64,000 nucleotides of DNA from Isoetes taiwanensis (GCA_021234155.1 JAJEKV010000045.1:2745434-2809433); one strand, 5' to 3'; counted from the first letter of the stretch, positions 43,205 through 58,150 are shown. The notes: generated from the sequence alone by a model not told the origin. Numbers and translations are program-made.

Positions 43205-44865
43205 TGTGACGTCCCCTACTCGTATACGGCGCACTCACCGTATACAAACGGGGAGTTCATCCCCCGTGCCGGCTCCGCGTGTCGATACTGGGGCCCTCCA
43301 CATGATGACTTTGCAATCGTATGGCGGGTTCCAAGTGGGAAGAGTGAAGGGTCATTTTACCCGTCTCCCTCGTGGCCTACCTAGCTGCGGAAGCGTAAAC
43401 ATACATGTCAGTATATAGCATAAGCACATATCCACCTCGAAGGGTGGTCCATCACATCTGCATAAACAAGGTGAGCACAATACATATGGGGAGTCCTACC
43501 CAAGGCTCAGACTCAAGGGGTTGACTGACGGCTTGAGTCTCCAGAGTTCATTGCAGGCAGAATTCATGGCAATGGATTTGGCTGGCATATGAACATGGCA
43601 TAGGGTTGTCCACTCCATCCGCCCCTCCCGTGCACACTTTGCGAGTAGGTCAAGAGTGTCGGGACAGTGTAGCCAGCCGGATGCATAGCCAAAGGGGCTA
43701 TTCCCGGGTTTCATCTCCCAGTTCGATGGGGCAGGAGGGATCACTCCCTCCCAGAGATCTACCTGGCGACTCTAGGTGACTAGTGGGCCACCGCCCAGTA
43801 TTCGCCCCGGAACCCATTGGAAAGTGAACACCACTTCACGGGTGTCGAGTCCATGCCTTACCCAAGACTCGGTGGTAAGCCATCAGACCTAGTCACAATG
43901 ATCCCGGTAGGCCTTACACACCGGAGGGATCGCTCAAGAGTCGAAACAGAACCTCCTTCTTAGCCGCCCGCCCCCTTAACCCACAACCGGGTGTGGTTCT
44001 TGTACAGGCGAATCTATAGTGTGCTAGAGAGGCTAATCTAGGAGCATCTACTACCAAGCTTTTAGGTCTCTACCCCCTTCCCAATACAAGGGAGTTCATA
44101 GAGATACATCATCCACATACATCACGTAGGAAGAACTAAAGAACTATATCTAATCTATCTCATAGAGTTAGGTTCTTTAGTTAGAGTCTGGTATCTAGAG
44201 ATCTAGAGAGCTGCTATGGGCAATTTAATAGGCTAACCCTACTGATTCTATGACTGAAACATGGTTTAAGCTATTAAATTGCCTAAATACCTTGAGTGGC
44301 TCCTCCTGACCTGAGCTCGACCACCCTGCTGAAACGCTCGAATTAAGGGAAACTAATAGTGCAATTCTCTCAGGCAGAGTCTGGGAGGCGGTTTTGGCTC
44401 TTGAGGCAGCCAAAACAGAGCTCTAAAACCCTAGAAACGAAAAATGGGTAAGTTAGGGTTTCCCTCCTTAAATAGACATGGGGTTGGCTAGGGTTTCCAA
44501 TTATCCCCTTTAGGCATGTGGGATAATTGGGAATGGGCCCACTTGCCTTTAATGGCTAGGTGGCAAAATGTGCCCACATGGAAATGTGTGCCCACATTAA
44601 TGTGTGCATTGGAAAATGTGCACATTAATTGCACACTTGGGTATGGCCCACTTGGCATCAAGTGTCCATATGGAAATGTGTGCCCACATTAATGTGTACA
44701 TTGGGAAAATGTGCACATTAATAGTTGCACATATTCCTTGCAAGTTGCCCCTAGGGCTACCCACCCGGCTACATGTTAGCGTACACGACAGTCGGGGTGG
44801 CATGTGCACGTGACGGGGCAGTACAGTATACGTCCTGGGACCGTATACTGTCCTGGAACGTCACA
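43205..44865 (-). repeat. 5' LTR (1,661 bp)
   Basis: Same sequence as 31,619-33,283 with scattered differences, many at CAG/CTG (for example CTCAGGGCC in the left LTR, CTCGTGGCC here). Termini TGTGACGT/ACGTCACA. The TATTTAAG box is at about 44,468 on the minus strand. Confidence 0.93.
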
Positions 44866-44870
44866 CAGGA
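44866..44870. repeat. Target-site duplication CAGGA (right)
   Basis: Follows the right LTR end (...ACGTCACA, 44,865). A five-base duplication is usual for Ty3/gypsy integrase. Confidence 0.95.
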
Positions 44871-46336
44871 GATTTGCCTTTGCTGAAGAAATTGAGAGTC
44901 TCATAAATCTCATTGTGAGATGGAATGGCAGTAATAGCATCATCCATGATTTCAGTAGGCTCAGGAAGAATAGAATCCACAGTGGAGATAAACTCATTGG
45001 CTTCTGAGGTCATGTTTGGGGGAATTGGCTTGTCACTAAAGATATCCATATATCTGCTCTTGAAGAAATTTGTAATTTCAGAATGAGTACTATAATTGTT
45101 ACCTTGATCATCAAAGGTCTCAGCAATGGAGTTTCTAAGAACCCTACTCTTGGCAACCCTGAAGAAGAATTTTGAGGAGCCAGAGTCCATATCATTAGTA
45201 TACTTAATTTTACATCTAATAGCTGAACCCTTAGCTTCCACTTCCTCAATATTCTTAATTCTTCTCTCTAAAATTTCCTCCCCTACATGAAGATTATAAT
45301 TAGAAGGATCATTCTGAAGAAGAGACCTAATATCCTTCATATACACTAGCAGCTGGTTTTTCTCCTTACTTCTCTCCTCCTTGATAGTTTTAGACCAGTT
45401 TTTAATCCACCCTTTGATTTGCTTAATCTTGGAGTAGAAACATTTCATAGCGGGCATCTGATTACCAGCAACCACATTAGAATTATTGGAGAGAGTCTCA
45501 TAAAAGGATCTGAATTGAGAGCAAAATTTCTCATTCTCCAGAAGAGAGGAATTGAACTTGTAAGGTGTGCTCCCTTCTCTTTTAATGTTGATGACATGAG
45601 AGGTATGAAGGAACTGAGGCTGATGATCAGAAATAGAAGTTCCTTCATCACTTGTCACATAACTATTGTCCCAGAAGGCTGCAGATGGGTTGGAGACATA
45701 GAATCTGTCCAGAGTACAAAAAACTCTTGCTTTATCCTTTTGCTTGTTCGACCAGGTGTAGGTGGTAGTAGAAGAGGGGATATAAATCAGATTATTATCA
45801 GCAATAAGAGAATCCCAATTCTCCCTTTCAGTTCTGGACATATTGATTTTATTTCCCAGTTTAAGATCCCAAGATGGAGTATTGTTGAAGTCACCAGCAA
45901 TAATCCAATTTTCAAGAGATTGAGAATCCAGCCAGGAATTCAGTTCAGCCCAAATCGGTTCTCTATCTTTGGGAGAAGTAGGAGCATAGACATTGATAAT
46001 GCCAAATCTGGAGTTAGAAACCGAGCAAATCATGGCTTGCCAGGCTCTTGAGGGACTGTTATAAAAGGAAGAGTGATTGATATCTTTTTTCCAGATAATG
46101 GCCATTACACCACTTGCTCCAGATGAGCTGATCCAAATAGAGGTGGAATTAGGATAAATCCACTCCCCTAAGTTACTACATTCAAAGGAGGGAAGTTTAA
46201 GCTCTTGAAGGATAATGATGTCTGCATTATATTGCCTAATTTGAGCAATAGCTCTTCTCCTTTTTAGAGGGCCTTTGATTCCTCTGAGATTCCAAGAAAG
46301 AATCTTCATATCAATGAGAGAAGAGAGAGACAACAA
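44871..46336 (-). pseudogene. L1 ORF2, 5' part: APE endonuclease
   Basis: Open for about 488 codons up to the LTR insertion. The likely start is the second ATG (46,306), MKILSWNLRG. Endonuclease motifs are intact: SWNLRG, LQELK (catalytic Glu), INVYAP, IAGDFNNT and SDHQP near the end. A long linker then leads to FFSKGKSP, where the RT would begin; the next codons are at 31,613 across the insertion. The start lies only 12-40 bp after the ORF1 stop. The domain nicks target DNA to prime reverse transcription. Confidence 0.9.
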
Positions 46337-46347
46337 GAAAGAAGGAT

Positions 46348-48601
46348 CTATAGCCTAATCTTTCTGGATTTTCTTTTACTTCTTGTATTCTGAGCAGGAG
46401 TTTTATTGAAACCAGATAAAACCACATCATTTTTAACCCTATCCTTTCTGACAGTTTTTTTCATAGGCTGGGACTTAATATGCACATGCATAGGATCAAT
46501 ACTAAGATTTTCATTTAAAAATTCTTCTTTGTCCCAGTTTTCTTTATCACTCCCATATCCCTCACTATCAGAATAATCAGAACAACCCCCTGGGTAAAAA
46601 TGAAACATAGAATTTTTATAGTTGTTTAAAGGGGCAGAAGTAAGAACTTGCCTGGAGATTTCTTTCTCTTGAAGCTCCATGTTTTGCATATCCTCAGGAG
46701 TGTCAGGAACAATCTCAGGATCAGCCACCAAGTCATTATCAGAATTACTCTTTGCTCCTTCTGTGTCTGAAGATTGAGATATGGTTTTGCAGAGAGGCCA
46801 TCTGATCAATAAACTTGTTGGATATATTCAAAGGGTTGCAGGGACTTGCTACCACTTGGAAGTCCAGATCAATTAAGGAAGGCAATTCAGCAGTGTTTGT
46901 ATCAACTGGTAGGATATGGACAGCTGAGGATTCTTTTAAGGGTGCAGATGAGGGGCAAATCTGTGTAGAAGCACATACCTCGCTTTTATTTAATTCAGGA
47001 TCTAGATTACTATTAAGGTCAGATAGTACCTGAAAAGGATTTGGACTGTTGACCTGCAGGTTGACTTGCTGCTGTGTTAACTCTTGAGTCAAGTCTTCAG
47101 TGGCTTGACTTGAACTGCTAGCCAGATGAGAGTCCTTTTTTGTCTCATTTAATTTCTTGTTGCTTTGCTGATTCAGTCTTGCTGGCAAGGAAATTTGTAG
47201 TTGTGAATTCACCTGATTTGAATTCAGCTGGAACTTTGCCTTGTCTCGAGATTTCATATCTAATGACCCACTCTTACTGTTATTCTTGATTGGGTAATCC
47301 ATAAGATTGTATGAGCATTGAGCTTTCCCTTTGGCCTCTTTTATTATTTCGTTCAGAGTGAAATTTAACTTGTTTGTAGCCTGGGCAGCTTTCCCAATCA
47401 CATTCCCTTTAACTAGCAGCTTAGGCTCACCCATAGTTAGAGGCATATTATATTCTGTATTATTTGTGTGTACAGTTTCACACACTTTGTCTCTGTCTCT
47501 TTCCTCATCTCTTGCTGCCTTATTTTTCTGAATTCTCTTATAGCTTCCATTTACTTTTGTCCACTTAAACCTGTCACTTTCTGGCAGCCTCTGGAATTGA
47601 GTATCCTTACTAGAATTCCCCTTTGTAGAAGTGATCAGATCAGGCTGATCTGCTTGCTTTTCCTCAGTATCCTTTTGAATGTAAGCTTTGTTTTGAGGCT
47701 GAGTTTCTTGGGTCTGAATTCCATGTTGGAATCTGTCACTTTGAGGGTCCTCTGTTGAAGTTTTGCAATCAGAGTACCAGAAATGCCTGTGAAAGCATTT
47801 CTGACATGTTGAGGGCAATCCATACCATCTAAGGTTTAATTGAGATTCAGAACCAAAGGCATCTATGAATGGTATGGAAAGGGGGATTTCCTTGGAAAGG
47901 TCAAGCTGAACAAAGCTTCTGGGAGGTTTGGCAGGGGAATATTCAGTAGATATATAAGTTCCAACTGTATTGAATAAAAGTTTGAAGCACTCTTCATCCC
48001 AGTAAATGGGATTGAGACCAAAAAGAGATGTGGAGGCAATGCACAGATTATTCATCTGATCAATGTCAAGCTTAGGGTGCCACTTGAGGAAGGACAATTG
48101 AGAAGTATCATAGGTCATAGGTCCATAATTCAGAAAGAAATTGGCTGATCTGGAATTCCCACATTCAAGCATAATGTAGGGGTAATTGAGCCAATAGATA
48201 GCCTGAATTAGGATCCCTTTGTTGAGTCTGAGAAGGAAGGCCCACAATTTTTCACTTAAAATTTCAAAATACATTAGTTGATATAAATAGTGATATTCAA
48301 GGTAATACTACCAATGATACAAATTCTATCATAATACCATAACATGCCACAACAATAAATTAAAATTTTTTTTTCAATAGTATGGCTATGGCAGAAGCCA
48401 TTGTCGTCATACTTTATGGAAGAAACTTCTGCTGTAAGAGGGTGCCAGCCTCCAACCAAAAAAGCCCACAGATGCGGCTGGCATGGCTCTTTTGAACAAA
48501 CTTGAATGCTCTTTGTAGACATGGCAAAAGGTCTTTGTAGATCTGGAGCCTTGATTAGGTAATCCATTATCTACTGGAGCTCTGCTTTGGCTGTTAAGCA
48601 A
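46348..48601 (-). pseudogene. L1 ORF1, nucleic-acid-binding protein
   Basis: The main frame (48,274-46,745) encodes a DUF4283-like N-terminal domain (FLKWHPKLDIDQM and following) and a single zinc knuckle, CQKCFHRHFWYSDC, at residues 160-173. A long, Gln/Ser/Asn-rich, probably disordered segment follows. The C-terminal 150 residues continue in another frame (46,809-46,348), acidic and then basic (TRSKRKSRKIRL). The N-terminus is in yet other frames up to about 48,600 (AMPAASVGFFGWRL). At least two frame changes disable it. It would bind the LINE RNA. Confidence 0.8.
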
Positions 48602-48640
48602 ACCAAAGATAGAATATTGCCAAGAAATAGGTAAACTTTT

Positions 48641-48996
48641 TTGGGGTTGCTACTCCTCGCACCCCTATGGACAAACTACGTAGTTTCCTTCTCGTTGAAC
48701 ACATGTGTCTCCATAACATTTTGGGGTCCTTTGCCTTTAGTAGCAGTTTTTTGAGTTTGCCCTAAAGTGAAGTTAGCATGTGTAGAGAAAAAAAGTAAAA
48801 AATAACAACGGGATTCGGGACTAATTTATGCTCTAACATTGCATTACAAGGTCAGGAGAATTTAGAACTATTTTAGAACTTTTTTGAACTAAAAACTAAG
48901 AAAAAGCGCATAAAATTATCCCTTAAGTGTGTTATTTCAACAGTGTTAAGTTGCAAAAACCTTTGGGAGCAAGAAAGACCCCACAAGATTTTGCAC
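48641..48996. other. Intergenic, nothing recognised
   Basis: Sequence right of the L1. It does not resume the tandem unit interrupted at 28,424. Confidence 0.5.
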
Positions 48997-49275
48997 GATA
49001 TAAACTTATACTCCTGGACTACATATTTTATGTATACATATATTTATATACATCTTAATATATATATATTTAATATATATCGTTCACATATTTGTATATA
49101 TAAAAAAAAGCGGTATAAATTTATCATGAAAGTCTCGGTATAGATTTATACCTTAAGACTTCTTTTTTTTTTTTTTCGGATATATATATGTAAATATATA
49201 TGCAAAGCTCTAGCCCTGTACGAAGACAAGGTTCGGACATCTAGCCTAGCCAAGGATACCCTTGATATTTATATA

Positions 49276-49357
<82 letters not shown>

Positions 49358-49589
49358 TTGGTATAAATTTATACCGAGAAAACTCTTGCAGTATAAATTT
49401 ATACGCTTGGGTCCTTTTGTTGTATAAATTTATACCGCTCGAGTCCTTTATTTGTATAAATTTATACAACGAGTTCTTTTGTTGTATAAATCTATGCTCA
49501 AGTCTTCTTTGCGGTATAAATTTATACCGTTGAACTCTCTAGCATGCTATGTCCACATATTACTATCTATTGAGGTATAAATTTATACC
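48997..49589. repeat. Array of GGTATAAATTTATACC palindromes
   Basis: Ten copies of a 14-16-bp palindrome, the consensus being GGTATAAATTTATACC: 48,997, 49,112, 49,137, 49,360, 49,390, 49,421, 49,453, 49,483, 49,513 and 49,574. From 49,360 the spacing is 30-32 bp with one double step of 61. Spacers are also related (GAGTCCTTT-like), so this is a ~31-bp minisatellite with a palindromic core. A (TA)n tract splits the array. Confidence 0.9.
49283..49355. repeat. (TA)n microsatellite
   Basis: Uninterrupted TA dinucleotides of about 73 bp, inside the palindrome array. Confidence 0.97.
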
Positions 49590-52863
<3,274 letters not shown>

Positions 52864-53117
52864 GGTGCTAAGCTATGGGCTTGGAGCAAAAGCCAGCGTC
52901 TTTGGCACTCTTTATCAAGATTGAAACTATCTTACGAGATCTGATTTTAAGATCAATGGTAGTTCTTAAAATAATGATCTAATTTGAGAACTTGGAAACT
53001 ACCCAAATAAGGCGTAATGTAAATACATCTTTGAAATAATGTTTCTTAAAATGCAAATGCATAACTGAGATAATTCATTGATAGGCTAAATTATTCTTGA
53101 ACTAGTTATGTTCTACT

Positions 53118-53545
53118 TTGTATATCTCGGGTTATGGAGTAGAAAATCCTAGAAAGAAACTTTGAAGCAAAAGTTTCATAATAAAAGCTGCAGATTTCAT
53201 TAGGTCGGATTTCAGAAATCGTTTTCGACATAGCAAATCTCTTCAAAACTTGACTGTTTTTCCTTGAGAGGATAGAGCATATCATGCCGTTTCGAAACAT
53301 ATAATTAATAAAAAAAGAGTCTTGTGCTAAGAGTTATGGCAGTTTTCGTGTCGGGCTGTTATTTCATGGCGACAAATACTTATTCTTCATTTTTGACATG
53401 CTTAGACTTAAAATTTCAGAGATGCACCTAAGTCAAAATGTAGACTCAGAAAAGGAGCTTCTTTTGCTTCTATTCTTGAGAAGTTTGGTTGCTTATATCT
53501 CTTGCTATTGTCATTTAGATAACAAACTATGTAGCTCTCCGTCTA
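53118..53545 (+). repeat. Third, diverged copy inside the spacer
   Basis: Direct copy of the inner part of the left arm (about 52,425-52,830): shared words include AGGTCGGATTTCAGAAATCG, AAACATATAATTAATAAAAA and AGACTTAAAATTT. It is more diverged than the two arms are from each other, so it is probably an older copy. Confidence 0.85.
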
Positions 53546-53708
53546 CTTTTTTGGAGGCTATCAGTAATTTTGATTATACTATTATATTTTGAACTGCAAT
53601 TTTTGGGATTTAAGAAAAATCTCAAGTTTTAATTCCATTTCTCTTTCTTGTTAACGTTTACTCAGGGCAAAAGGATACAATAGGTGATCAGTGATAAACT
53701 GAGAGACC

Positions 53709-54850
53709 GTTTGTATTGAAAATCATATGTAAAGCTACATGATTTGTTAGTTAACTGACAATAGTAAGAGATATAAGCAACCAAACTTCTTGAGAATAGA
53801 AGCACAAGAAGCCCCTTTCTTAAGTCTATATTTCATCTTAGGTGCATCTCCATCAAATTTTAAGTCTAAGCTTGTAAAAAATGGAGGATAAGTACTTGCT
53901 GCCATAAAATGACAGCCCCTACAAAAACAGGCATAGCTCTTAGCACGAGCTCTGTTTTTATTAATTATATGTTTCGAAAGCGGCACAATATGCTCTATCT
54001 TTTCATGAAAAAACAGTCAAGTTTTGACGAGATTTACTATGTCGAAAACGATTTCTGAAATCCGACCTAAATGGGATCTGCAGACTTTCTTATGAAGCTT
54101 TATTCTTCAAAGTTTCTTCCGGGATTTCCTACCCATAACTAGAGGATTTACAAAGTAGAATAGAATGTAAGACACACCTGATATATGTTCTTTGTGTGGC
54201 TTTGTATCGGTCGTGATAGAATCTTTCAGCTTCATCAAAGATGAGCAATGAGCATAAAATCCGAGATCTGGAGCTTTGTTTGCCATATCCGAATCTTCTG
54301 GGTTGGTAGCAACCAGCTGGGTTGGTAGCAACCACGCGGTCGTTATGCCCATGCCCTAAACCAATTTACATGATTGACATGAAAAATTTAAAGGTCAAAA
54401 TTATACTTATTAATTTTGTATGGCATTAAGCCATTTTTCATGTTTTTGTCAATTTTGTTTAACAAAGCCTAAGCATATAGCCAAGGTCTCCAAATTATTT
54501 TTCTTGTCATACTCATTGCAAGATGCAAGGCAAGGAGCATTCTGCCTCGACAAGTCCGTCCAATTACTATCATCAATTTTGTTGACCCTAGCCAAGATGT
54601 GCATGTAATGGCCAATGTCTAGGCGACCATAAATATCCAAGGAAAGTCTGCCTTAAATAAAGTCTGGACGCTATGCAAAAAGCTCCAGATAAAACATAGC
54701 TCTAGTAATTTGAGCGTATGCAATAAAGGAGACTACACAGCTCTTAGTATTTTGAGCCAGTGTTGTGAGAGTACTTGACATCTCCTACAGCGGTATGAGC
54801 TTCACAAGTGCTGTAACTAGCTCTTGTGTTGCAACCATCTCCAACCTGTT
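53709..54850 (-). repeat. Right arm of second inverted repeat
   Basis: Reverse complement of 51,690-52,863, including GGTTGGTAGCAACCA words (54,301-54,333) that mirror 52,230-52,262. It ends in an AT-rich tract like the left arm. Confidence 0.9.
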
Positions 54851-54898
54851 ATATATATTTATATTTATATATATATATCTATTATATATATACAATTA

Positions 54899-55085
54899 TA
54901 TAAGTGTACCAAATGTAGATAAAGATTTTGGTGTCGCCGCCTGGACCGTCCAGATCTGAGATCCGACGGCCCTGGTGGAGCCACCTCAATCCACCCCAAG
55001 TGTACCAAATGTACATAAAGATTTTTGTGCCTGACCCGAGGTGTCGCCGTTTGGACCGTCCATCTCGGATCTGGACGGCTCACGT
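54899..55085. repeat. 98-bp direct duplication
   Basis: AAGTGTACCAAATGTA.ATAAAG starts at about 54,902 and 55,000, and both copies continue with GTGTCGCCG..TGGACCGTCCA. Spacing is about 98 bp. The GGACCGTCCA/GGATCTGGACGG words are partly palindromic. Confidence 0.8.
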
Positions 55086-55090
55086 CAAAA

Positions 55091-55984
55091 GCCCCAATTC
55101 GATTTCTCCCTAGAATCTCTTCGATGTGTAGCATTGCTCTTCCGTCTCCCGTGGACGTGATTCTAAGGTAAGTTTCGGGTCCTCTATTGTGATGAAATGC
55201 GGCATTTTGTTTCTATTTACAACGGCAAGATGATATGGCAGGATTGTTTAAAAAGGAGGCACGGCATTGATCCGGATTGGGTTACATAGCGGATGCTCGG
55301 TTGTATGGGATGCGGATCTTTCCGGTTGTATGGGAACCCTAAGCGGTGACCGGCTTTCTTTGGATTCGACCTTGACATGCAACTATGGTTTGGCTACAAC
55401 TTTGTGCTTCCTACGGTTGGCATCACCATTTCTGTTTATTTTAATCTTTCCATGATATCGATTAATCTTTTCGCTTTGTGATGAAGGTTTTCAACATATA
55501 GAATGTCTAAGCGGCACAAACTGGCTTTGAGCTATTTTAAGTATATAACACAAGTGGAAATATGGCCTCTACGCTTTCTAGGAATGAATCGTCCGCACAG
55601 CCCTATATTTGCATTCTGATTCGGTGCATGTTCGGCAAAATTTGAATTTGGAGTGGGAAGCTATTGATGAGCTTGAGCAAAGGCTCAAACTTGGTGGATT
55701 GAGTTTCTTTGTTCCAGTGATTGATTTTGAGCCTCATCTTGGTGATTGGAAGGGTAGTTGGTTCACTCGTGTTTTGTCGGCAAAAGATGGAGATGCAGAG
55801 AGTGGTATCTTTGGCATCATGGGTAAGCCAAGCAAGCTTTATGCCCCGGGGTTAACTATCCGGCTTCCCACCGGAAGAAATAGTTAATTTAATTGTGCGG
55901 TGTAGTGGCTTTGTTATTGGGAGTCCAACACTTGCTAGGCATATGCCAGCCCCTATCGAGCGCTTTGGGAGTTATCCTAAAGAT
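55091..55984 (+). other. Possible exon remnants, unidentified
   Basis: 55,120-55,170 looks like a first exon (ATG..., then GATTCTAAG|GTAAGT splice donor). 55,600-55,887 is open for 92 codons and includes NLEWEAIDELEQRLKLGG and FFVPVIDFEPHLGDW, a protein-like composition, but I do not recognise the family. It may be a fourth gene fragment in this cluster. Confidence 0.35.
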
Positions 55985-56213
55985 TGAAGCAAGATTAAAG
56001 CCATGTGGTGTATTTGGTTCTTTTGGATGGAGGAGGGGCGCAAGCATTTGCAATAGAGGATTCTATTTCCTTCTTAACATTATTCATAGGCTACGGGCGC
56101 CAATCAATGGAGAATTTGATGACTATATTCTTAATCCTAAGTCAAGTGGCTACCAGTCACTTCATACAGCCGTCAGGGGTCCGGAAGGGGCACCATTAGA
56201 GGTGCAAATTTGA
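55985..56213 (+). pseudogene. RelA/SpoT-homologue (ppGpp synthetase) fragment
   Basis: A segment with LLNIIHRL, PINGEFDDYILNPKSSGYQS, then LHTAVRGPEGAPLEVQI matches the end of the RelA/SpoT synthetase domain, where GYQSLHT and the EVQIRT box form part of the GTP/ATP-binding fold. Plant RSH proteins make (p)ppGpp in plastids. Here the frame changes just before LLNIIHRL, and a TGA follows EVQI, so the rest of the domain and the C-terminus are missing. The call rests on a 50-residue match that is close and in order. Confidence 0.8.
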
Positions 56214-57654
56214 CATTGGGCTAATTCTATGGTCATAAGACAAATGGTTCTGTCAGGAGCTTCTTATTCTTTGTAGGGCTTAAACAAATGCCTATTGCAA
56301 TTCTTCCTGATTCGGCCATTCTCAACATTATGAAGTGCCCACGGAGTTCTACAAGCTAGTTCTTGGCAAACAGCTCAAGTACAGGTTTGAAATTTGATTA
56401 TGCAGCAGAGATTTCGGCCTGCACATTGATTTTCAGATTTTCTCCGTATCCTGCCTGAGGAGTCCCGTGACATTGTTATTTGGGCTGGTCTTCCATTTTG
56501 CAATGAATCTGAGACCTCTGCGGGCTGTTATATGGTGTAAGAATGCTTAAAAAAGTAAGCCAGAATAAAGTGGAAACATGGAGCAGATGCGTTTATACCA
56601 TTGTACTCTGTAAAGGAATGACCATAAGGAAATTTTCTTTTCTTTGGGTTTCATTCTCTGTTATTTATTTGGTTTTTCCCAAAGGCTGCTGCTTTGGTAT
56701 CGGTAGCTCCATCCACGATAAACAAAGAGGTCGGATGTGATTTTCTTACATTCAAAGGCGTGGTTTCTCCTGTTTTTTCTTGCATTGTGCAGATTGAGAA
56801 GTAAGGCATGTTGGCATTGCATCTAATGGTGCCAATATGTCATAAGCAAGCGAGGGTTTTGGGCAAATTGTGGCATTCTTGTTGCATTATCCCATTCGTT
56901 TTTTGCGATTGGTAAAGTTGCATCGATGCCCGCATTGTCTAAAGTGTCCACGTTTTTCGGCTTCACCCTTTTGTTGTTTAACTAAATCTTTACTTTTTTA
57001 TTTTACCGGTGGCTAAGGAGGAATTAGGTGTTGATCTACCTCCTTCTAAATATCTTTGTAGAATGCTTTTTCTTCCTACATCAAAAGTAGAGCATGGAGA
57101 GCAAGAATGTATTTACTTTCGGTAAATGTGCAGCGGAGTGCTTTGGCTGCTTTGTTTCTTGGGACAATTATATCACTTTGCTATTGTCTCCTGCGGGTTC
57201 TGAGAATCTTTAGGACATACCGTTCTAGGATAAAGGCAGGCAACTCTCGATTTGGGAAGTTACGTGCGTGGGGAATGAGAACTTTGCTATTGTCTTGGTA
57301 TGTATGTTGCGGATTCGGCCAGTCTTTACTTGAGAGATGTTAAGCAAAAGATAATGGGGCTTGTGGCGGTTTTTCATCATTGCTTAACATTGGGATGAGA
57401 GCTTATAGTTAGTGTTGTCCTGAGCCTCGGACCACTTACAAGATTGGTTGGGACGAGGCCGGTAAGCATGTGTGTCACGAGGGGATGTCACAAGCTCTTC
57501 CATATGTATACTTCCATTTCAAATTTATCGTGATAGTATTTCCATAGGCCTTTATATCTTCATGAGCCTCATGTGCGGTTTCTCTAGCTAAAGGAGTTGT
57601 AGTTGTGCATAAAGCAATGCTTCTTATAAACAATGCTTATCTGGTTTGTGTGTT
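56214..57654. other. No clear gene
   Basis: Between the RSH and glutamate synthase fragments. Short ORFs (for example 57,107-57,343) have no recognisable motifs; part may be decayed introns or exons of either gene. Confidence 0.4.
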
Positions 57655-58150
57655 TCAATTGCGGGCGTATGTTCTCGGAAAGACCTCGATGGTAGCCATT
57701 AGAGCTGCTCTCAATCTTCAACATGGTGGTGCGAAGGACTTTTATATATGCTCCCTTTCGTCAAGGTGAGAATAATATCGGTCATTTCACACTAGATTTG
57801 ATCTTATTTGTGGGAATTTTCTTATATTACTAACTAGCATTGCGGGACTATTGTGTACAAAGGGACAAGCTGAAGCCAAATCAAGCGAGGAATTACTACT
57901 TTGCTTGATTTAAATCATGAAATTTTTTCACGAGCTACATGGCCATGGTTAGTTTGTTCTTGATAGCATGGTTTTTTCTCTTTCATATTGTTATTAATGC
58001 GAGAAAAATACGGCATTTTTATTCCTAGGTGCACTCCGTTTTTCTACAAACACGTTTCCTAGGCTGGGATAGAGCTCAACCAATGAGGGTTCTTGGGCAC
58101 AATGGTGAAATTAATGCCTAGCGTGGAAATGTGAATTGGTGAGGGGCATT
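57655..58150 (+). pseudogene. Glutamate synthase (GOGAT) fragment
   Basis: Three exon remnants of the N-terminal glutamine amidotransferase part of plastid glutamate synthase. The first (about 57,668-57,767) reads [20 protein letters not shown] then ICSLSSR and ends at GTGAG. The second begins TIVYKGQ (about 57,851). The third (58,028-58,140) reads [25 protein letters not shown] and GNVNW, the well-known GOGAT block. A one-base shift separates RFSTNTFP from WDRAQP and a TAG interrupts the motif after GEIN. Introns are retained, so this came from genomic DNA, not a processed mRNA. The catalytic N-terminal Cys and the whole synthase half are absent. Confidence 0.85.

Larger units (their letters stand above)
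31619..44865 (-). mobile_element. 13.2-kb Ty3/gypsy chromovirus with two extra genes
   Basis: Complete LTR retrotransposon on the minus strand: 5' LTR (right), Met-tRNA primer site, two accessory units, gag, pol with C-terminal chromodomain, polypurine tract and 3' LTR (left), flanked by a 5-bp duplication. Typical chromoviruses are about 5-8 kb and carry only gag-pol. The additional ~4.2 kb between the 5' LTR and gag holds a histone H3-fold ORF and an unknown ORF, each with its own TATA box. The LTRs remain very similar, so insertion was recent on an evolutionary scale. Stops and frame changes make this copy non-autonomous. The integrase reading around SMDFITGLP with a chromodomain suggests a Galadriel/CRM-like branch, not settled here. 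Confidence 0.93.
28424..48640 (-). mobile_element. L1-type LINE, full-length, split by a chromovirus
   Basis: Minus-strand L1 with poly-A tail (plus-strand poly-T at 28,425-28,446), a ~370-bp 3' UTR, ORF2 (endonuclease, RT, zf-RVT) and ORF1 with a zinc knuckle. The LTR element at 31,619-44,865 sits inside ORF2 between the endonuclease part and the RT part, at a KSP|GPDG junction. Without the insert the LINE is about 7 kb, a normal full length. The 5' end near 48,640 is approximate, and a target-site duplication was not identified. Confidence 0.9.

Noticed and set aside
45419-46051. Plus-strand ORF of 210 codons
   Set aside because: Antisense shadow of the L1 endonuclease, whose motifs are clear on the minus strand.
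49360-49589. CRISPR-like pattern of short palindromic repeats with even spacing
   Set aside because: Spacers are related to each other, the repeats vary, no cas genes exist and the DNA is plant nuclear; it is a minisatellite.
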